Of a DNA stretch of 64,000 bases, positions 26,814 to 34,852 are shown piece after piece. The position numbers and the translations under genes are program-made. This DNA comes from Hyphomicrobiales bacterium. GTDB taxonomy: Bacteria; Pseudomonadota; Alphaproteobacteria; Rhizobiales; Xanthobacteraceae. The notes under the pieces are model-generated. The model worked only from the letters and a program-made list of their open reading frames with translations. It did not search any database and was not told where the DNA came from. Location: assembly GCA_017305535.1 (NCBI GenBank), contig JAFKKN010000010.1, forward strand, positions 62,001 through 126,000. Direction: 5' to 3'. The stretch's first letter is position 1. Every line of letters begins with the position of its first letter.

Positions 26814-27752
26814 ATGTTTACACCGGTTCCTAACCCCACCACCAATCCGGTTGCCGCCAAGTTCGGCCAACAGGATCTGATCCGCCGTTCGGCTTCGTCC
26901 GTCACTGCGCCTGCCAAGCGGCAGACGGAGGTGGCGAAGCTGATCGACGTATCGAAGTGCATCGGCTGCAAGGCATGTCAGGTAGCGTGCCTTGAGTGGA
27001 ACAACCTCACCGAGGAAGTCGGCGTCAACGTCGGGGTCTACGACAACCCGCACGATCTGACGGCGAATACCTGGACGCTGATGCGCTACACCGAGTACGA
27101 GAATGCCGAGTCCGGCAATCTCGAGTGGCTGATCCGCAAGGACGGCTGCATGCATTGCGAGGACCCGGGCTGCCTCAAGGCGTGCCCGGCGCCCGGCGCC
27201 ATCGTGCAGTATTCCAACGGCATCGTGGACTTCGACCACGACAAGTGCATCGGCTGCGGCTACTGCATCAAGGGCTGTCCCTTCAACATTCCGCGCATCT
27301 CGCAGGTCGATCAAAAGGCCTACAAGTGCTCGCTATGCTCCGACCGTCTCGCGGTCGGTCAGGGACCCGCTTGCGCCAAGGCTTGCCCGACACAGGCCAT
27401 CGTGTTCGGCACCAAGGACGAGATGAAGCAGTGGGCCGACCACCGCATCAAGGATCTCAAGTCGCGCGGCTTCAAGAACGCCGGCCTCTACGATCCTCCG
27501 GGTGTCGGCGGCACGCATGTCATGTACGTGCTGCAACACGCGGACAAGCCGCAGATCTACGCGGGACTGCCCAACAACCCGTCGATCAGTCCGCTGGTCG
27601 AAGTGTGGAAGGGCGTCACCAAGTATGTCGGCCTGGCGGCGATCGGCGCCTTTGCGGCGTTCGGGTTCCTGCATCATGCCGTTGCCGGTGCGAACCGGGT
27701 GACAGCGGAAGATGAGAAGAACGCCGAGCGGCTGACGGAGGGACAACGATGA
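26814..27752 (+). CDS. fdoH: Formate dehydrogenase beta (iron-sulfur) subunit
   Basis: A 312-residue electron-transfer subunit carrying four [4Fe-4S] clusters. The Cys groups are visible as [52 protein letters not shown] and KCSLCSDRL followed by [13 protein letters not shown]-terminal hydrophobic helix ([20 protein letters not shown]) anchors it to the membrane. It passes electrons from the alpha subunit to the cytochrome b subunit. It starts 15 bases after the alpha stop behind GGGGGAGGG, and its stop overlaps the gamma start (ATGA). Length and motifs are normal for FdnH/FdoH. Confidence 0.96.
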   Translation: MFTPVPNPTTNPVAAKFGQQDLIRRSASSVTAPAKRQTEVAKLIDVSKCIGCKACQVACLEWNNLTEEVGVNVGVYDNPHDLTANTWTLMRYTEYENAESGNLEWLIRKDGCMHCEDPGCLKACPAPGAIVQYSNGIVDFDHDKCIGCGYCIKGCPFNIPRISQVDQKAYKCSLCSDRLAVGQGPACAKACPTQAIVFGTKDEMKQWADHRIKDLKSRGFKNAGLYDPPGVGGTHVMYVLQHADKPQIYAGLPNNPSISPLVEVWKGVTKYVGLAAIGAFAAFGFLHHAVAGANRVTAEDEKNAERLTEGQR

Positions 27753-28417
27753 GCAAATCGGAAGTCGACGCTGGAGACAGCGTGCACCCCGGCAAACCGG
27801 TCATCGTTGACCGGTATACCGTGGCGGCCCGCATCAACCACTGGATCACCGCGGTCAGCCTCGTGCTGCTCGCACTCTCCGGGCTGGCGTTGTTCACGCC
27901 CGCTTTGTACTTCCTCACCGGCCTGTTCGGCGGCGGCCAGTTGACCCGGATCATCCATCCGTGGATTGGCGTGGTGCTGTTCCTCTCGTTCATGGGGCTG
28001 TTCTTCCGCTTCTTCCGGCTCAATCTCTGGGAGAGGACCGACAGCGTCTGGATGAGCCGCATGCGCGACGTGCTGGCCAACGAGGAGAACAAGCTGCCGG
28101 AAGTCGGCAAGTACAATGCCGGTCAGAAGATGGTGTTCTGGTCGATGTCGCTGTTCATCCTGGTGCTCATCACCAGCGGCGTGGTGATCTGGGACCAGTA
28201 CTTCGGCAACTACTTCACCATCGAGCAGAAGCGGATCGCGGTTCTGATCCATTCGGCGACGGCTATCGTGGCGATCTGCGTCTGGATCGTTCACGTTTAC
28301 GCCGCGATCTGGGTGCGAGGTACGATCGGCGCCATGACCCGTGGCAAGGTCACCGGCGGCTGGGCCTGGCGGCATCACCGCCGCTGGCTCAAGGATCTGG
28401 TGACCGGCAAGAACTGA
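27749..28417 (+). CDS. fdoI: Formate dehydrogenase gamma subunit (cytochrome b556)
   Basis: A 222-residue inner-membrane dihaem cytochrome b with four hydrophobic segments. Likely haem ligands include His in [24 protein letters not shown], and the two in [20 protein letters not shown]. It takes electrons from the beta subunit and reduces quinone. Its start overlaps the beta stop by four bases. A strong hairpin (28428-28452) and a repeat element follow before fdhE, so the downstream genes may have their own or reduced expression. Confidence 0.94.
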   Translation: MSKSEVDAGDSVHPGKPVIVDRYTVAARINHWITAVSLVLLALSGLALFTPALYFLTGLFGGGQLTRIIHPWIGVVLFLSFMGLFFRFFRLNLWERTDSVWMSRMRDVLANEENKLPEVGKYNAGQKMVFWSMSLFILVLITSGVVIWDQYFGNYFTIEQKRIAVLIHSATAIVAICVWIVHVYAAIWVRGTIGAMTRGKVTGGWAWRHHRRWLKDLVTGKN

Positions 28418-28427
28418 AGACCTGCCT

Positions 28428-28452
28428 CGGCGCCGGTCGTAAGCCGGCGCCG
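28428..28452 (+). terminator. GC-rich stem-loop after the gamma subunit gene
   Basis: CGGCGCCGG (28428-28436) and CCGGCGCCG (28444-28452) form a perfect nine-base stem with loop TCGTAAG. There is no T run after it, so it is more likely an mRNA-end stabiliser or partial terminator that lowers fdhE-sel expression relative to the three structural genes. Confidence 0.45.
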
Positions 28453-28463
28453 ACGCACCAACA

Positions 28464-28564
28464 GAGCGTTTTCAAGCGAAGTGGATACCGGTTCGCGTCA
28501 AGAAAACGCGTCAAAACGAATCTGGAGCGCCGTTCCGATTTGATCGGAACGGAAGCGGCTCCAG
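28464..28564. repeat. Extragenic palindromic element between fdoI and fdhE
   Basis: It contains GAGCGTTTTC (28464-28473) with an inverted partner GAAAACGC (28502-28509), then CTGGAGC (28522-28528) paired with GCTCCAG (28558-28564), enclosing a perfect ten-base stem CCGTTCCGAT/ATCGGAACGG (28530-28539, 28543-28552) with loop TTG. This wording recurs in intergenic regions of Bradyrhizobiaceae (general knowledge). No gene is supported between 28418 and 28603. Confidence 0.7.
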
Positions 28565-28603
28565 CGTATGAATCCACGTGGCCCGTGGGGTTCGTGAGGT
28601 GCA

Positions 28604-29521
28604 ATGATGTCGCGCGTAGATACCACCCAGCCTGATCCTTCCGTTATTGGCAATATTCCGATCCCGCCGTTCGCGCGGTTGCCCGATCCGGTGCAAATCT
28701 TCACCGATCGCAGCGCACGGTTCGCCGCTTTGGCCGAAGGGCATGATCTGGCGCCCTACCTGAATTTCCTTTCCGGTCTTTGCGGTGTGCAGGCGTCCAT
28801 TCAGGACGGCTTGCCGGACCCCGCGCCGATCGATGCCGAAACGCTGGCGCGCGCCAGGGAACACAGGATGCCGCCGCTCGACCGCGTCGCCTTCAAGGCC
28901 GACAGCGCGTTCGAGGCTGCGTTCCAGCGGCTGCTCGATGCTGCCGTCGGGTTGGAGATGCCGTCGCCGGCCCGCGCGGCGCTGCTGCGCGTGACCGCCG
29001 CCGATGCCGCCGGGCGCGAGGCGATGTTGCAGAATGTGCTGGCGGAAGCCATTCCGTTCGAAGCGGTGGCCGAACACATCTTTGTCGCGGCCGCGTTGCA
29101 GGTGCATTTCGCGCGGCTCGCGGCGCGGCTCGACGACAAGTCGCTGCAATCGGTCGGCGACGGCGTCTGCCCGTGTTGCGGCAGCGCGCCGACCTCGACC
29201 GCTATCGTCAACTGGCGTCGGGCACCGGGCACGCGGTTCTGCGCCTGCTCGCTGTGCGGCACGATGTGGAACTACGTTCGCTCCAAGTGCACGCTGTGCG
29301 GATCGACCCGGAAAATCCTGTTCCAGGAAATCGAGGGCGTTGGCAATATCAAGGCGGAAACCTGCGACGACTGCCACGGTTACATGAAGATCTTCAACCA
29401 GCAGAAGGACGATCGGCTCGATCCGGTGGCCGATGACGTCGCCTCGCTCGGCCTCGATCTCCTTGTGCGCGAACTCGGTTTCCGACGCGGCGGCATCAAT
29501 CCGTTCCTGATCGGCTATTAG
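28604..29521 (+). CDS. fdhE: Formate dehydrogenase accessory protein FdhE
   Basis: A 305-residue cytoplasmic protein needed for activation or Tat proofreading of respiratory formate dehydrogenases. The C-terminal half carries the rubredoxin-like metal-binding Cys pairs: GVCPCCGSAP, FCACSLCGTMWNY, KCTLCGSTRK and ETCDDCHGYMK. The N-terminal helical domain has no motif. It starts at ATG 28604 (ATGATG) after the repeat element and ends ten bases before selA, whose Shine-Dalgarno (GGAGG) overlaps its stop region. Length matches family members near 305-310. Confidence 0.95.
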   Translation: MMSRVDTTQPDPSVIGNIPIPPFARLPDPVQIFTDRSARFAALAEGHDLAPYLNFLSGLCGVQASIQDGLPDPAPIDAETLARAREHRMPPLDRVAFKADSAFEAAFQRLLDAAVGLEMPSPARAALLRVTAADAAGREAMLQNVLAEAIPFEAVAEHIFVAAALQVHFARLAARLDDKSLQSVGDGVCPCCGSAPTSTAIVNWRRAPGTRFCACSLCGTMWNYVRSKCTLCGSTRKILFQEIEGVGNIKAETCDDCHGYMKIFNQQKDDRLDPVADDVASLGLDLLVRELGFRRGGINPFLIGY

Positions 29522-29530
29522 GAGGTTGCG

Positions 29531-30946
29531 GTGCGCGATCCCGGGCCCGCATTCAGGCGTATTCCGTCCATCGACGAGCTGCTGAAGACGCCGCTCGCCG
29601 CTGAAGCCATTGACCGTTTCGGCCGTCCCGCCTTGCTGGACGCGCTCCGGCATCGCGTCGAGGACGTGCGCGGCGCAGCGGCTGAGGGGCAGATGGCGGT
29701 GCCGAGCGCGGAGACGATCGTTGCATCAGCGGTCGCATCGCTGGAACGCGCTTCGCAGCCGAAGGTGCGGCCGGTCTTCAATCTCACTGGCACGGTGCTG
29801 CATACCAACCTCGGCCGCGCGCAGATCGCGGAAGCGGCTATTGAAGCGGCGACGGCAGCGATGCGCGACGCACTCGCGCTGGAATTCGACCTCGCCACCG
29901 GCAAGCGCGGCGAGCGCGACGATCTCGTCCGCGACCTCCTGTGCGAACTGACCGGTGCCGAGGATGCCACCGTCGTCAACAACAATGCCGGTGCGGTGCT
30001 GCTCGCCCTGAACACGCTCGGGCGTGGCAAGGAAGCGGTGATCTCGCGCGGCGAGTTGATCGAGATCGGCGGTGCGTTCCGGATGCCCGACATCATGGCG
30101 CGCGCCGGCACCAAACTGGTCGAGGTCGGCACCACCAACCGCACCCATGAGAAGGACTATGCGGCCGCGCTCGGCGCCAAGACAGGTCTCGTGCTCAAGG
30201 TGCATACGTCTAACTATCGTGTCGAAGGTTTCACCAAGAGCGTGTCCGGCAAGGCGCTGGCCGACATCACGCGCGCGCACAACGTGCCGCTGCTGAACGA
30301 TCTCGGCTCCGGTACGCTGGTCGATCTCACGCGCTACGGGCTGTCGCATGAGCAGACCGTGCGCGAGGCAGTGGCCGAGGGCGCCGATCTGGTGACGTTC
30401 TCGGGCGACAAGCTGCTCGGCGGGCCGCAGGCCGGCTTCATCGTCGGCCGCCGCGACCTGATCGCGCGCCTCAACAAGAATCCGATGAAGCGCGCGCTGC
30501 GCATCGACAAGGTGCGGCTCGCCGCCATCGAGGCGACGCTGCAACTCTACCGCGATCCCGATCGTCTGGCGGAGCGCCTGCCGACCATCCGCCTCCTAGC
30601 GCGCAAGCGCGATGAGATCGCCGCGCAGGCGGCGCGGCTGCTGTCCGCAGTCTCCGCTGCGATCGGTGCGCGCTATGTCGCGCGCGTCATCGATTGCGCC
30701 AGCCAAATCGGCTCCGGCGCGTTGCCGCAGGAGACCTTGCCGAGCGCCGGCATCGCCATTCGCGCAGCAGGCGCACGTGCGAGCGGCCGCGCGTTGATCG
30801 CGTTGGCGGCGGCGTTCCGTGGTCTCGACAAGCCGGTGATCGGCCGCATCGAGGAGCAGGCCTTCGTGCTCGATCTGCGCTGCCTCGAAGACGACGCCGG
30901 CTTCGTTCGCAATCTTGCGAGCCTCCAATTGGCGGAGCGCGCATGA
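29531..30946 (+). CDS. selA: L-seryl-tRNA(Sec) selenium transferase
   Basis: A 471-residue PLP enzyme that converts Ser-tRNA(Sec) to Sec-tRNA(Sec) with selenophosphate. It starts at GTG 29531 behind AGGAGG. The N-terminal RIPSIDELL and LTGTVLHTNLGRA are family marks. The PLP lysine is Lys294 in TFSGDKLLGGPQAG, very close to Lys295 of E. coli. LNDLGSGTLVDLTRYG precedes it. It lies between fdhE and the Sel1-repeat gene, and its stop overlaps the next start (ATGA). With selB, selC and selD in the same region all core Sec machinery is present. Confidence 0.97.
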   Translation: MRDPGPAFRRIPSIDELLKTPLAAEAIDRFGRPALLDALRHRVEDVRGAAAEGQMAVPSAETIVASAVASLERASQPKVRPVFNLTGTVLHTNLGRAQIAEAAIEAATAAMRDALALEFDLATGKRGERDDLVRDLLCELTGAEDATVVNNNAGAVLLALNTLGRGKEAVISRGELIEIGGAFRMPDIMARAGTKLVEVGTTNRTHEKDYAAALGAKTGLVLKVHTSNYRVEGFTKSVSGKALADITRAHNVPLLNDLGSGTLVDLTRYGLSHEQTVREAVAEGADLVTFSGDKLLGGPQAGFIVGRRDLIARLNKNPMKRALRIDKVRLAAIEATLQLYRDPDRLAERLPTIRLLARKRDEIAAQAARLLSAVSAAIGARYVARVIDCASQIGSGALPQETLPSAGIAIRAAGARASGRALIALAAAFRGLDKPVIGRIEEQAFVLDLRCLEDDAGFVRNLASLQLAERA

Positions 30947-31746
30947 TGGGCTGGCTCGATGCGTCACTCAAAGCCTTCCGCAGCAAACCGGCCGAGAAAA
31001 CCACGGCCCAACTGATGTCGGATGCGCTCGATGCCGCCGCTGGTAACGACTACGAGTCGGCTCTGGCGATCTGGGGCCCACTGGCGCAGCAGGGCGTGGC
31101 AAGGGCGCAGAACAACGTCGGCGTCTGCTTCAGCGAAGGCATGGGCGTCGCGCGCGACACTGCGCTGGCGTTCAAGTGGTTGACGCTCGCCGCCGAGAGC
31201 AGCGATATCATCGGCCAGCGCAATCTCGCGGATCTGTATTTCAAGGGCGAGGGCGTCGAATCCAACGCGGTGAAAGCCGCCGAACTCTATCGCGCGGCGG
31301 CGAAAGCGGGCGACGGCCCGGCGCAGGACATGCTGTCGTGGATGCTTTACGAGCAGCAGATGATCCCCGGCGATCTCGCCGAGGCCAAGAGCTGGGCGGA
31401 GGCTGCGGCCGCGCAAGGCGTGGTGCCGTCCATGACCCGGCTCGGCATGATCTATCACAACGCCATCGGCGTTGAGCGCGACGCGGCGGAAGCCGCACGC
31501 TGGTGGGACATGGCGGCGGCGCGCGGCGATGCCGACGCACAGGCGATGCTGGGCGCGGCCTATCAACTCGGCGCCGGCGTGCCACGCGACGCGGTGGCGG
31601 CGCTGATGTGGCTGTTGCGCGCGCAGGCCGGCGGTAGCGCATTGGCGGAATCGTTCCTGCAGCCGACTTACGCCGCGATGTCGGAAGCCGAAATCGAGCG
31701 CGCGCGCAAGCTGGCGAAATTGCCGCTCGGGGAGCCCGCGTCATGA
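30943..31746 (+). CDS. Sel1-repeat (TPR-like) protein inside the sel operon
   Basis: A 267-residue helical-repeat protein; ATG 30943 overlaps the selA stop, and its stop overlaps the selB start at 31743 (both ATGA). About six Sel1-type repeats of 36 residues run from residue 30 to 245, for example AQNNVGVCFSEGMGVARDTA, GQRNLADLYFKGEGVE and AQAMLGAAYQLGAGVPRDAV. There is no signal peptide, so it is cytoplasmic. Its position between the two key Sec genes, with translational coupling on both sides, suggests a scaffold or regulatory role in selenoprotein synthesis or formate dehydrogenase assembly. This is inference; no function is established here. Confidence 0.88.
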   Translation: MMGWLDASLKAFRSKPAEKTTAQLMSDALDAAAGNDYESALAIWGPLAQQGVARAQNNVGVCFSEGMGVARDTALAFKWLTLAAESSDIIGQRNLADLYFKGEGVESNAVKAAELYRAAAKAGDGPAQDMLSWMLYEQQMIPGDLAEAKSWAEAAAAQGVVPSMTRLGMIYHNAIGVERDAAEAARWWDMAAARGDADAQAMLGAAYQLGAGVPRDAVAALMWLLRAQAGGSALAESFLQPTYAAMSEAEIERARKLAKLPLGEPAS

Positions 31747-33854
31747 TCGTCGGCACCGCGGGCCACATCGATCACGGCAAGACCTCGCTGGTGCGGGCGC
31801 TCACCGGCGTCGATACCGATCGCCTCAAGGAAGAGAAAGCGCGCGGCATCTCGGTCGATCTCGGCTTCGCCTATCTGCCGACGCCGGACGGCGGCGTGCT
31901 CGGCTTCGTCGACGTACCGGGCCACGAGCGTTTCGTCCACAATATGCTGGCTGGTGCAAGCGGCATCGATTTCGTGTTGCTGGTGATCGCCGCCGACGAC
32001 GGCATCATGCCGCAGACGCTCGAGCATCTGGCGATCGTCAATCTGCTCGGCATCACGCGCGGCGCGGTCGCCATCACCAAGGCCGATCTCGTCAGCGAGG
32101 ATCGCCTCGCCGAGGTGCGCACCGAGATCGCCAACGCACTGGCGCTGACGCCGCTGAGCGACGTCGAAATGTTCGCGGTGTCGAGCCAGAGCGGGCAGGG
32201 CATCGACGATCTGCGCGCGCGGCTGTTCGCGGCGGCGCGCGAATGGCAGGCGCGCTCCGACAAAGGGCGTTTCCGGCTCGCGGTCGATCGCTCCTTCACG
32301 CTGTCCGGCACTGGCACCGTTGTCACCGGCACGGTGCTGTCCGGCAGCGTCAGCGTCGGCGATCAGGTGATCGTCAGTCCGTCGGGGCTGCAGGCGCGTG
32401 TGCGCGGCATTCACGCGCAGAACACCGTGGCCGAGACAGGTCGTGCCGGCGACCGCTGTGCGCTCAATCTTGCCGGCGACAGCGTCACCAAGGATGCGAT
32501 CTTGCGCGGCAATGTCGTGCTCGATCCCGAACTGCATGCGCCGGCGAATCGCATCGACGCCCGCGTCGAGGTGCTGGCGGGCGAGAGCAAACCGATCACG
32601 CAATGGATGCCGGTGCGGCTGCACCACGCCGCTGCCGAGGTCGGCGCGCGGATCGTGCTGCTCAGCGACGATCCGATTCCGCCCGGCGGCTACGCCTTCG
32701 TGCAACTGGTGCTGGACCAGCCAATTGCGGCGGCGGTCGGCGACCGCTTCGTGCTGCGCGACACTACGGCGCAACGGACCATTGGTGGCGGAATGTTCCT
32801 CGATCTGCGCGCCGCCGCGCGCAAGCGCCGCGCGCCGGAGCGCATCGCGCAGCTCGAGGCCAACGCCATCAGCGATCCGGAAGGTGCGCTTACGGCGCTG
32901 TTGAATTGCGCTGCCGGCTATACCGATTTCTCCGCCTTCATTCGCGACCGCGCGATCTCGGAAACCGAGCGCGAGGCGCTGGTGCAACGCATGAGCCTGC
33001 TGCGGCTCGTCACCGCGAAAACCGAGTTCGTTATCGCGCCAGCGGTCTGGCTGCGGATGAAGAACGACATCCTGACGACCCTGGCAAAATTCCACGCCGA
33101 GAATCCGAACCTCTCCGGCATCGGCCTCGAGCGCCTGCGGCTACAACTCGAACCGCGTTTGCCGACGCCGGCCTTCGCGGCGCTGCTGCAAGGGCTGGCG
33201 CGCACGCGGGACATCGCGCTCGACGGCGCGTGGATCCGCCTGCCGAGCCACGAGGTGCGGTTGACGCCGGGCGACGAAGCGTTGTGGAACAAGGTGCGGA
33301 TTTTTATCGGCGGCGAGGGGCGTTTCCGCCCACCGCGCGTGCGCGACATCGCGGGTTACACTGGCGTCGCCGAGCCCGAAGTGCGACGGCTGTTCAAGCT
33401 GGTCGGGCGCATGGGGCGCGTCGACGAGGTTGCGCACGATCACTTCTTCCTGCGCGCGACGGTTGCGGAAATGGTCGGCGTGATGGCGACCTTGTCGGAA
33501 CAGGCGGCCGATCATCAATTCACCGCCGCGCAATTCCGCGACAAATTCGACAACGGTCGCAAAGTCGCGATTCAGATACTTGAATTTTTCGACCGGCATG
33601 GTGTTACAATTCGCAGAGGCGATCTGCGCCGTGTCAACAAGCATCGGCTTGACCTGTTTCGCAGGCCGGCCGATGAAACGGGGCCGAATAACTCGGAGAC
33701 AAGTACGGCGCCGAAGATTGAATCGATTGGAAGAGCATCGTTCCCGGTGGGGCGTCCGGACTTCAAATCCGGGAAGGGCCGCGAGTCGGTTCTTGGTGGG
33801 TTCGACTCCCATTCTCTTCCGCCAACCCTCAACAAGCACGGGAGCGCGCGATGA
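31743..33854 (+). CDS. selB: Selenocysteine-specific elongation factor SelB; frame runs through selC
   Basis: The open frame gives 703 residues. The GTPase domain shows GHIDHGKTSLVRALTG (residues 7-22), the switch region RGISVDLGFAYLP, DVPGHERFVHNML and the base-recognition variant TKADLV. EF-Tu-like domains follow, then winged-helix repeats (HFFLRATVAEMVGVMATLSE, then HGVTIRRGDLRRVNKHRLDLF) that bind SECIS RNA. The recognisable protein ends near residue 650. The last 41 codons coincide with the tRNA-Sec gene (from codon 663) and a short linker before the TGA at 33852. No stop lies between. The stop overlaps the start of the following gene. Usual SelB length is about 610-680, so the tail may be an unusual extension. 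Confidence 0.93.
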   Translation: MIVGTAGHIDHGKTSLVRALTGVDTDRLKEEKARGISVDLGFAYLPTPDGGVLGFVDVPGHERFVHNMLAGASGIDFVLLVIAADDGIMPQTLEHLAIVNLLGITRGAVAITKADLVSEDRLAEVRTEIANALALTPLSDVEMFAVSSQSGQGIDDLRARLFAAAREWQARSDKGRFRLAVDRSFTLSGTGTVVTGTVLSGSVSVGDQVIVSPSGLQARVRGIHAQNTVAETGRAGDRCALNLAGDSVTKDAILRGNVVLDPELHAPANRIDARVEVLAGESKPITQWMPVRLHHAAAEVGARIVLLSDDPIPPGGYAFVQLVLDQPIAAAVGDRFVLRDTTAQRTIGGGMFLDLRAAARKRRAPERIAQLEANAISDPEGALTALLNCAAGYTDFSAFIRDRAISETEREALVQRMSLLRLVTAKTEFVIAPAVWLRMKNDILTTLAKFHAENPNLSGIGLERLRLQLEPRLPTPAFAALLQGLARTRDIALDGAWIRLPSHEVRLTPGDEALWNKVRIFIGGEGRFRPPRVRDIAGYTGVAEPEVRRLFKLVGRMGRVDEVAHDHFFLRATVAEMVGVMATLSEQAADHQFTAAQFRDKFDNGRKVAIQILEFFDRHGVTIRRGDLRRVNKHRLDLFRRPADETGPNNSETSTAPKIESIGRASFPVGRPDFKSGKGRESVLGGFDSHSLPPTLNKHGSAR
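33729..33824 (+). tRNA. selC: tRNA-Sec (anticodon UCA), nested within the selB frame
   Basis: A 96-base tRNA with encoded CCA. The acceptor arm begins GGAAGAG and ends CTCTTCC with G discriminator. The anticodon stem CCGGA/TCCGG holds the loop CTTCAAA, giving anticodon TCA. A long variable arm (GGGCCG...CGGTTC, with wobbles) and T arm TGGGTTCGACTCCCA follow. The eighth acceptor pair (C-T) is mismatched. The wording and long extra arm match bacterial selC. It begins exactly on a selB codon boundary and is fully covered by the selB frame in the sense direction. Confidence 0.96.
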
Positions 33855-34330
33855 CGGCTCAGCCCTTGACGGCGTTGCTCGACGATCTCGATCGGATCGC
33901 GCACGACGCCTCCATCAACGAAGAGAATTATCGCAAGGAAGCGGCAGTTCGCTTTCGCGAGTTGGAGCAGGATCGCGCCTTCGGTTTCCGGCGGCTCAAC
34001 CTGATGCGCACCGTGACCGCCGCGCTTGATGGTTGCGAGACAGAGGAAGATGCGATCCTGCGCGGCTCCACGGCCTTCCTGCATGAACTCGGGTGGAGTG
34101 GCACCAGCGAGACGCAGCAGGAGACACTGACGAATTTTTCGCCGGTAATCGCCGCGTGCTGGCGAGCGACGCAGCCGGTTTCACCCGAGGCGCAGACGCC
34201 AGCGGATTCGACGGCCATCATCGAGAAGCTGCGCGCGTTCGAGGCGTGGTTCGCCGAGCATCGCAACGGCCCGTTCCTCAGCATCATGGAGCGGGAAATC
34301 GTGGAGCTGCCGCTTGTCGAAACCTGCTAG
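33851..34330 (+). CDS. Hypothetical protein downstream of selC
   Basis: A 159-residue, acidic, mostly helical protein without signal peptide or membrane segment; no family is recognised. The N-terminal half is rich in charged residues (LDDLDRIAHDASINEENYRK, then RELEQDRAFGFRRLNLMRTV), suggesting an amphipathic or coiled region. The ATG at 33851 overlaps the selB stop (ATGA), so it should be translated by ribosomes that have crossed selC. Its own 3' end overlaps the next gene by 17 bases. Position makes a link with selenocysteine or formate dehydrogenase function plausible. Confidence 0.75.
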   Translation: MTAQPLTALLDDLDRIAHDASINEENYRKEAAVRFRELEQDRAFGFRRLNLMRTVTAALDGCETEEDAILRGSTAFLHELGWSGTSETQQETLTNFSPVIAACWRATQPVSPEAQTPADSTAIIEKLRAFEAWFAEHRNGPFLSIMEREIVELPLVETC

Positions 34331-34718
34331 GCGCAAGAAGCTCGACGACTTCCTGTTTGACGATTGGGTGGTGCGCGAATTCCAGCGTACCGGTGGTTTC
34401 ACCGCGCTGATCATTCTGGTGTCGACCGCCAATCTCGGCGTGCTGCCGCTGCGCTCGACCTTCACGCATGTGGTCGGCGACGAACTCGACTGGCATCACT
34501 TCACACTGTTGATGCGCGGCGCCAACGTGCCGTGGGATGGCGTGCTCTTGATGCCGATCGTTGATGACGACGGCGGCCCGGTGGAGGACGCCAGGGCCGC
34601 TGATGCGCTGCGCGAGTTGGAAGACCGCGTCAACGCCGACCGCATGGTGGTCAACGAAGGCCACTTCTTCGACACCTGGGGCCGCCGCATGAAGGTCGAG
34701 CCAGCGCAGGCGAACTGA
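34314..34718 (+). CDS. Hypothetical protein, second gene after selC
   Basis: A 134-residue soluble protein with no family recognised. It starts at TTG 34314 inside the 3' end of the preceding gene (17-base overlap), reading MSKPARRKKLDDFLFDDWVV. A hydrophobic strand-rich centre (GGFTALIILVSTANLGVLPL) is followed by a polar part ending NEGHFFDTWGRRMKVE. The overlap suggests coupled translation with the 159-residue neighbour. The TTG start is chosen because no closer ATG or GTG precedes the conserved-looking part. No function proposed beyond association with the sel operon. Confidence 0.7.
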   Translation: MSKPARRKKLDDFLFDDWVVREFQRTGGFTALIILVSTANLGVLPLRSTFTHVVGDELDWHHFTLLMRGANVPWDGVLLMPIVDDDGGPVEDARAADALRELEDRVNADRMVVNEGHFFDTWGRRMKVEPAQAN

Positions 34719-34787
34719 GGATTCTTTCCCGTCATAGCGAGCGAAGCGAAGAAATTCAGCTCACGCGTAAAGGCTGGAATCGAAGGC

Positions 34788-34820
34788 TCGTCATGGCCGG
34801 GACGAGTCCGGCCATGACGA
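34788..34820. terminator. Bidirectional stem-loop between the sel operon and selD
   Basis: TCGTCATGGCCGG (34788-34800) and CCGGCCATGACGA (34808-34820) form a perfect 13-base stem with a seven-base loop. It belongs to the GTCATGGCCGG repeat family and sits between the convergent 134-residue gene and selD. A CGTCATAGCGAGCGAAGCG fragment just before it (from about 34732) is another REP-type half element. A terminator role is inferred from position; there is no clear T run. Confidence 0.55.
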
Positions 34821-34852
34821 ATTTGGACACTTCCGTCAAAATCGAAAACTCT

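Noticed and set aside
33729-33854. selB reading through selC explained as a simple sequencing error
   Set aside because: The frame is open, starts the tRNA on a codon boundary and ends in an ATGA overlap with the next gene, which argues against a random indel; an error cannot be fully excluded without reads.
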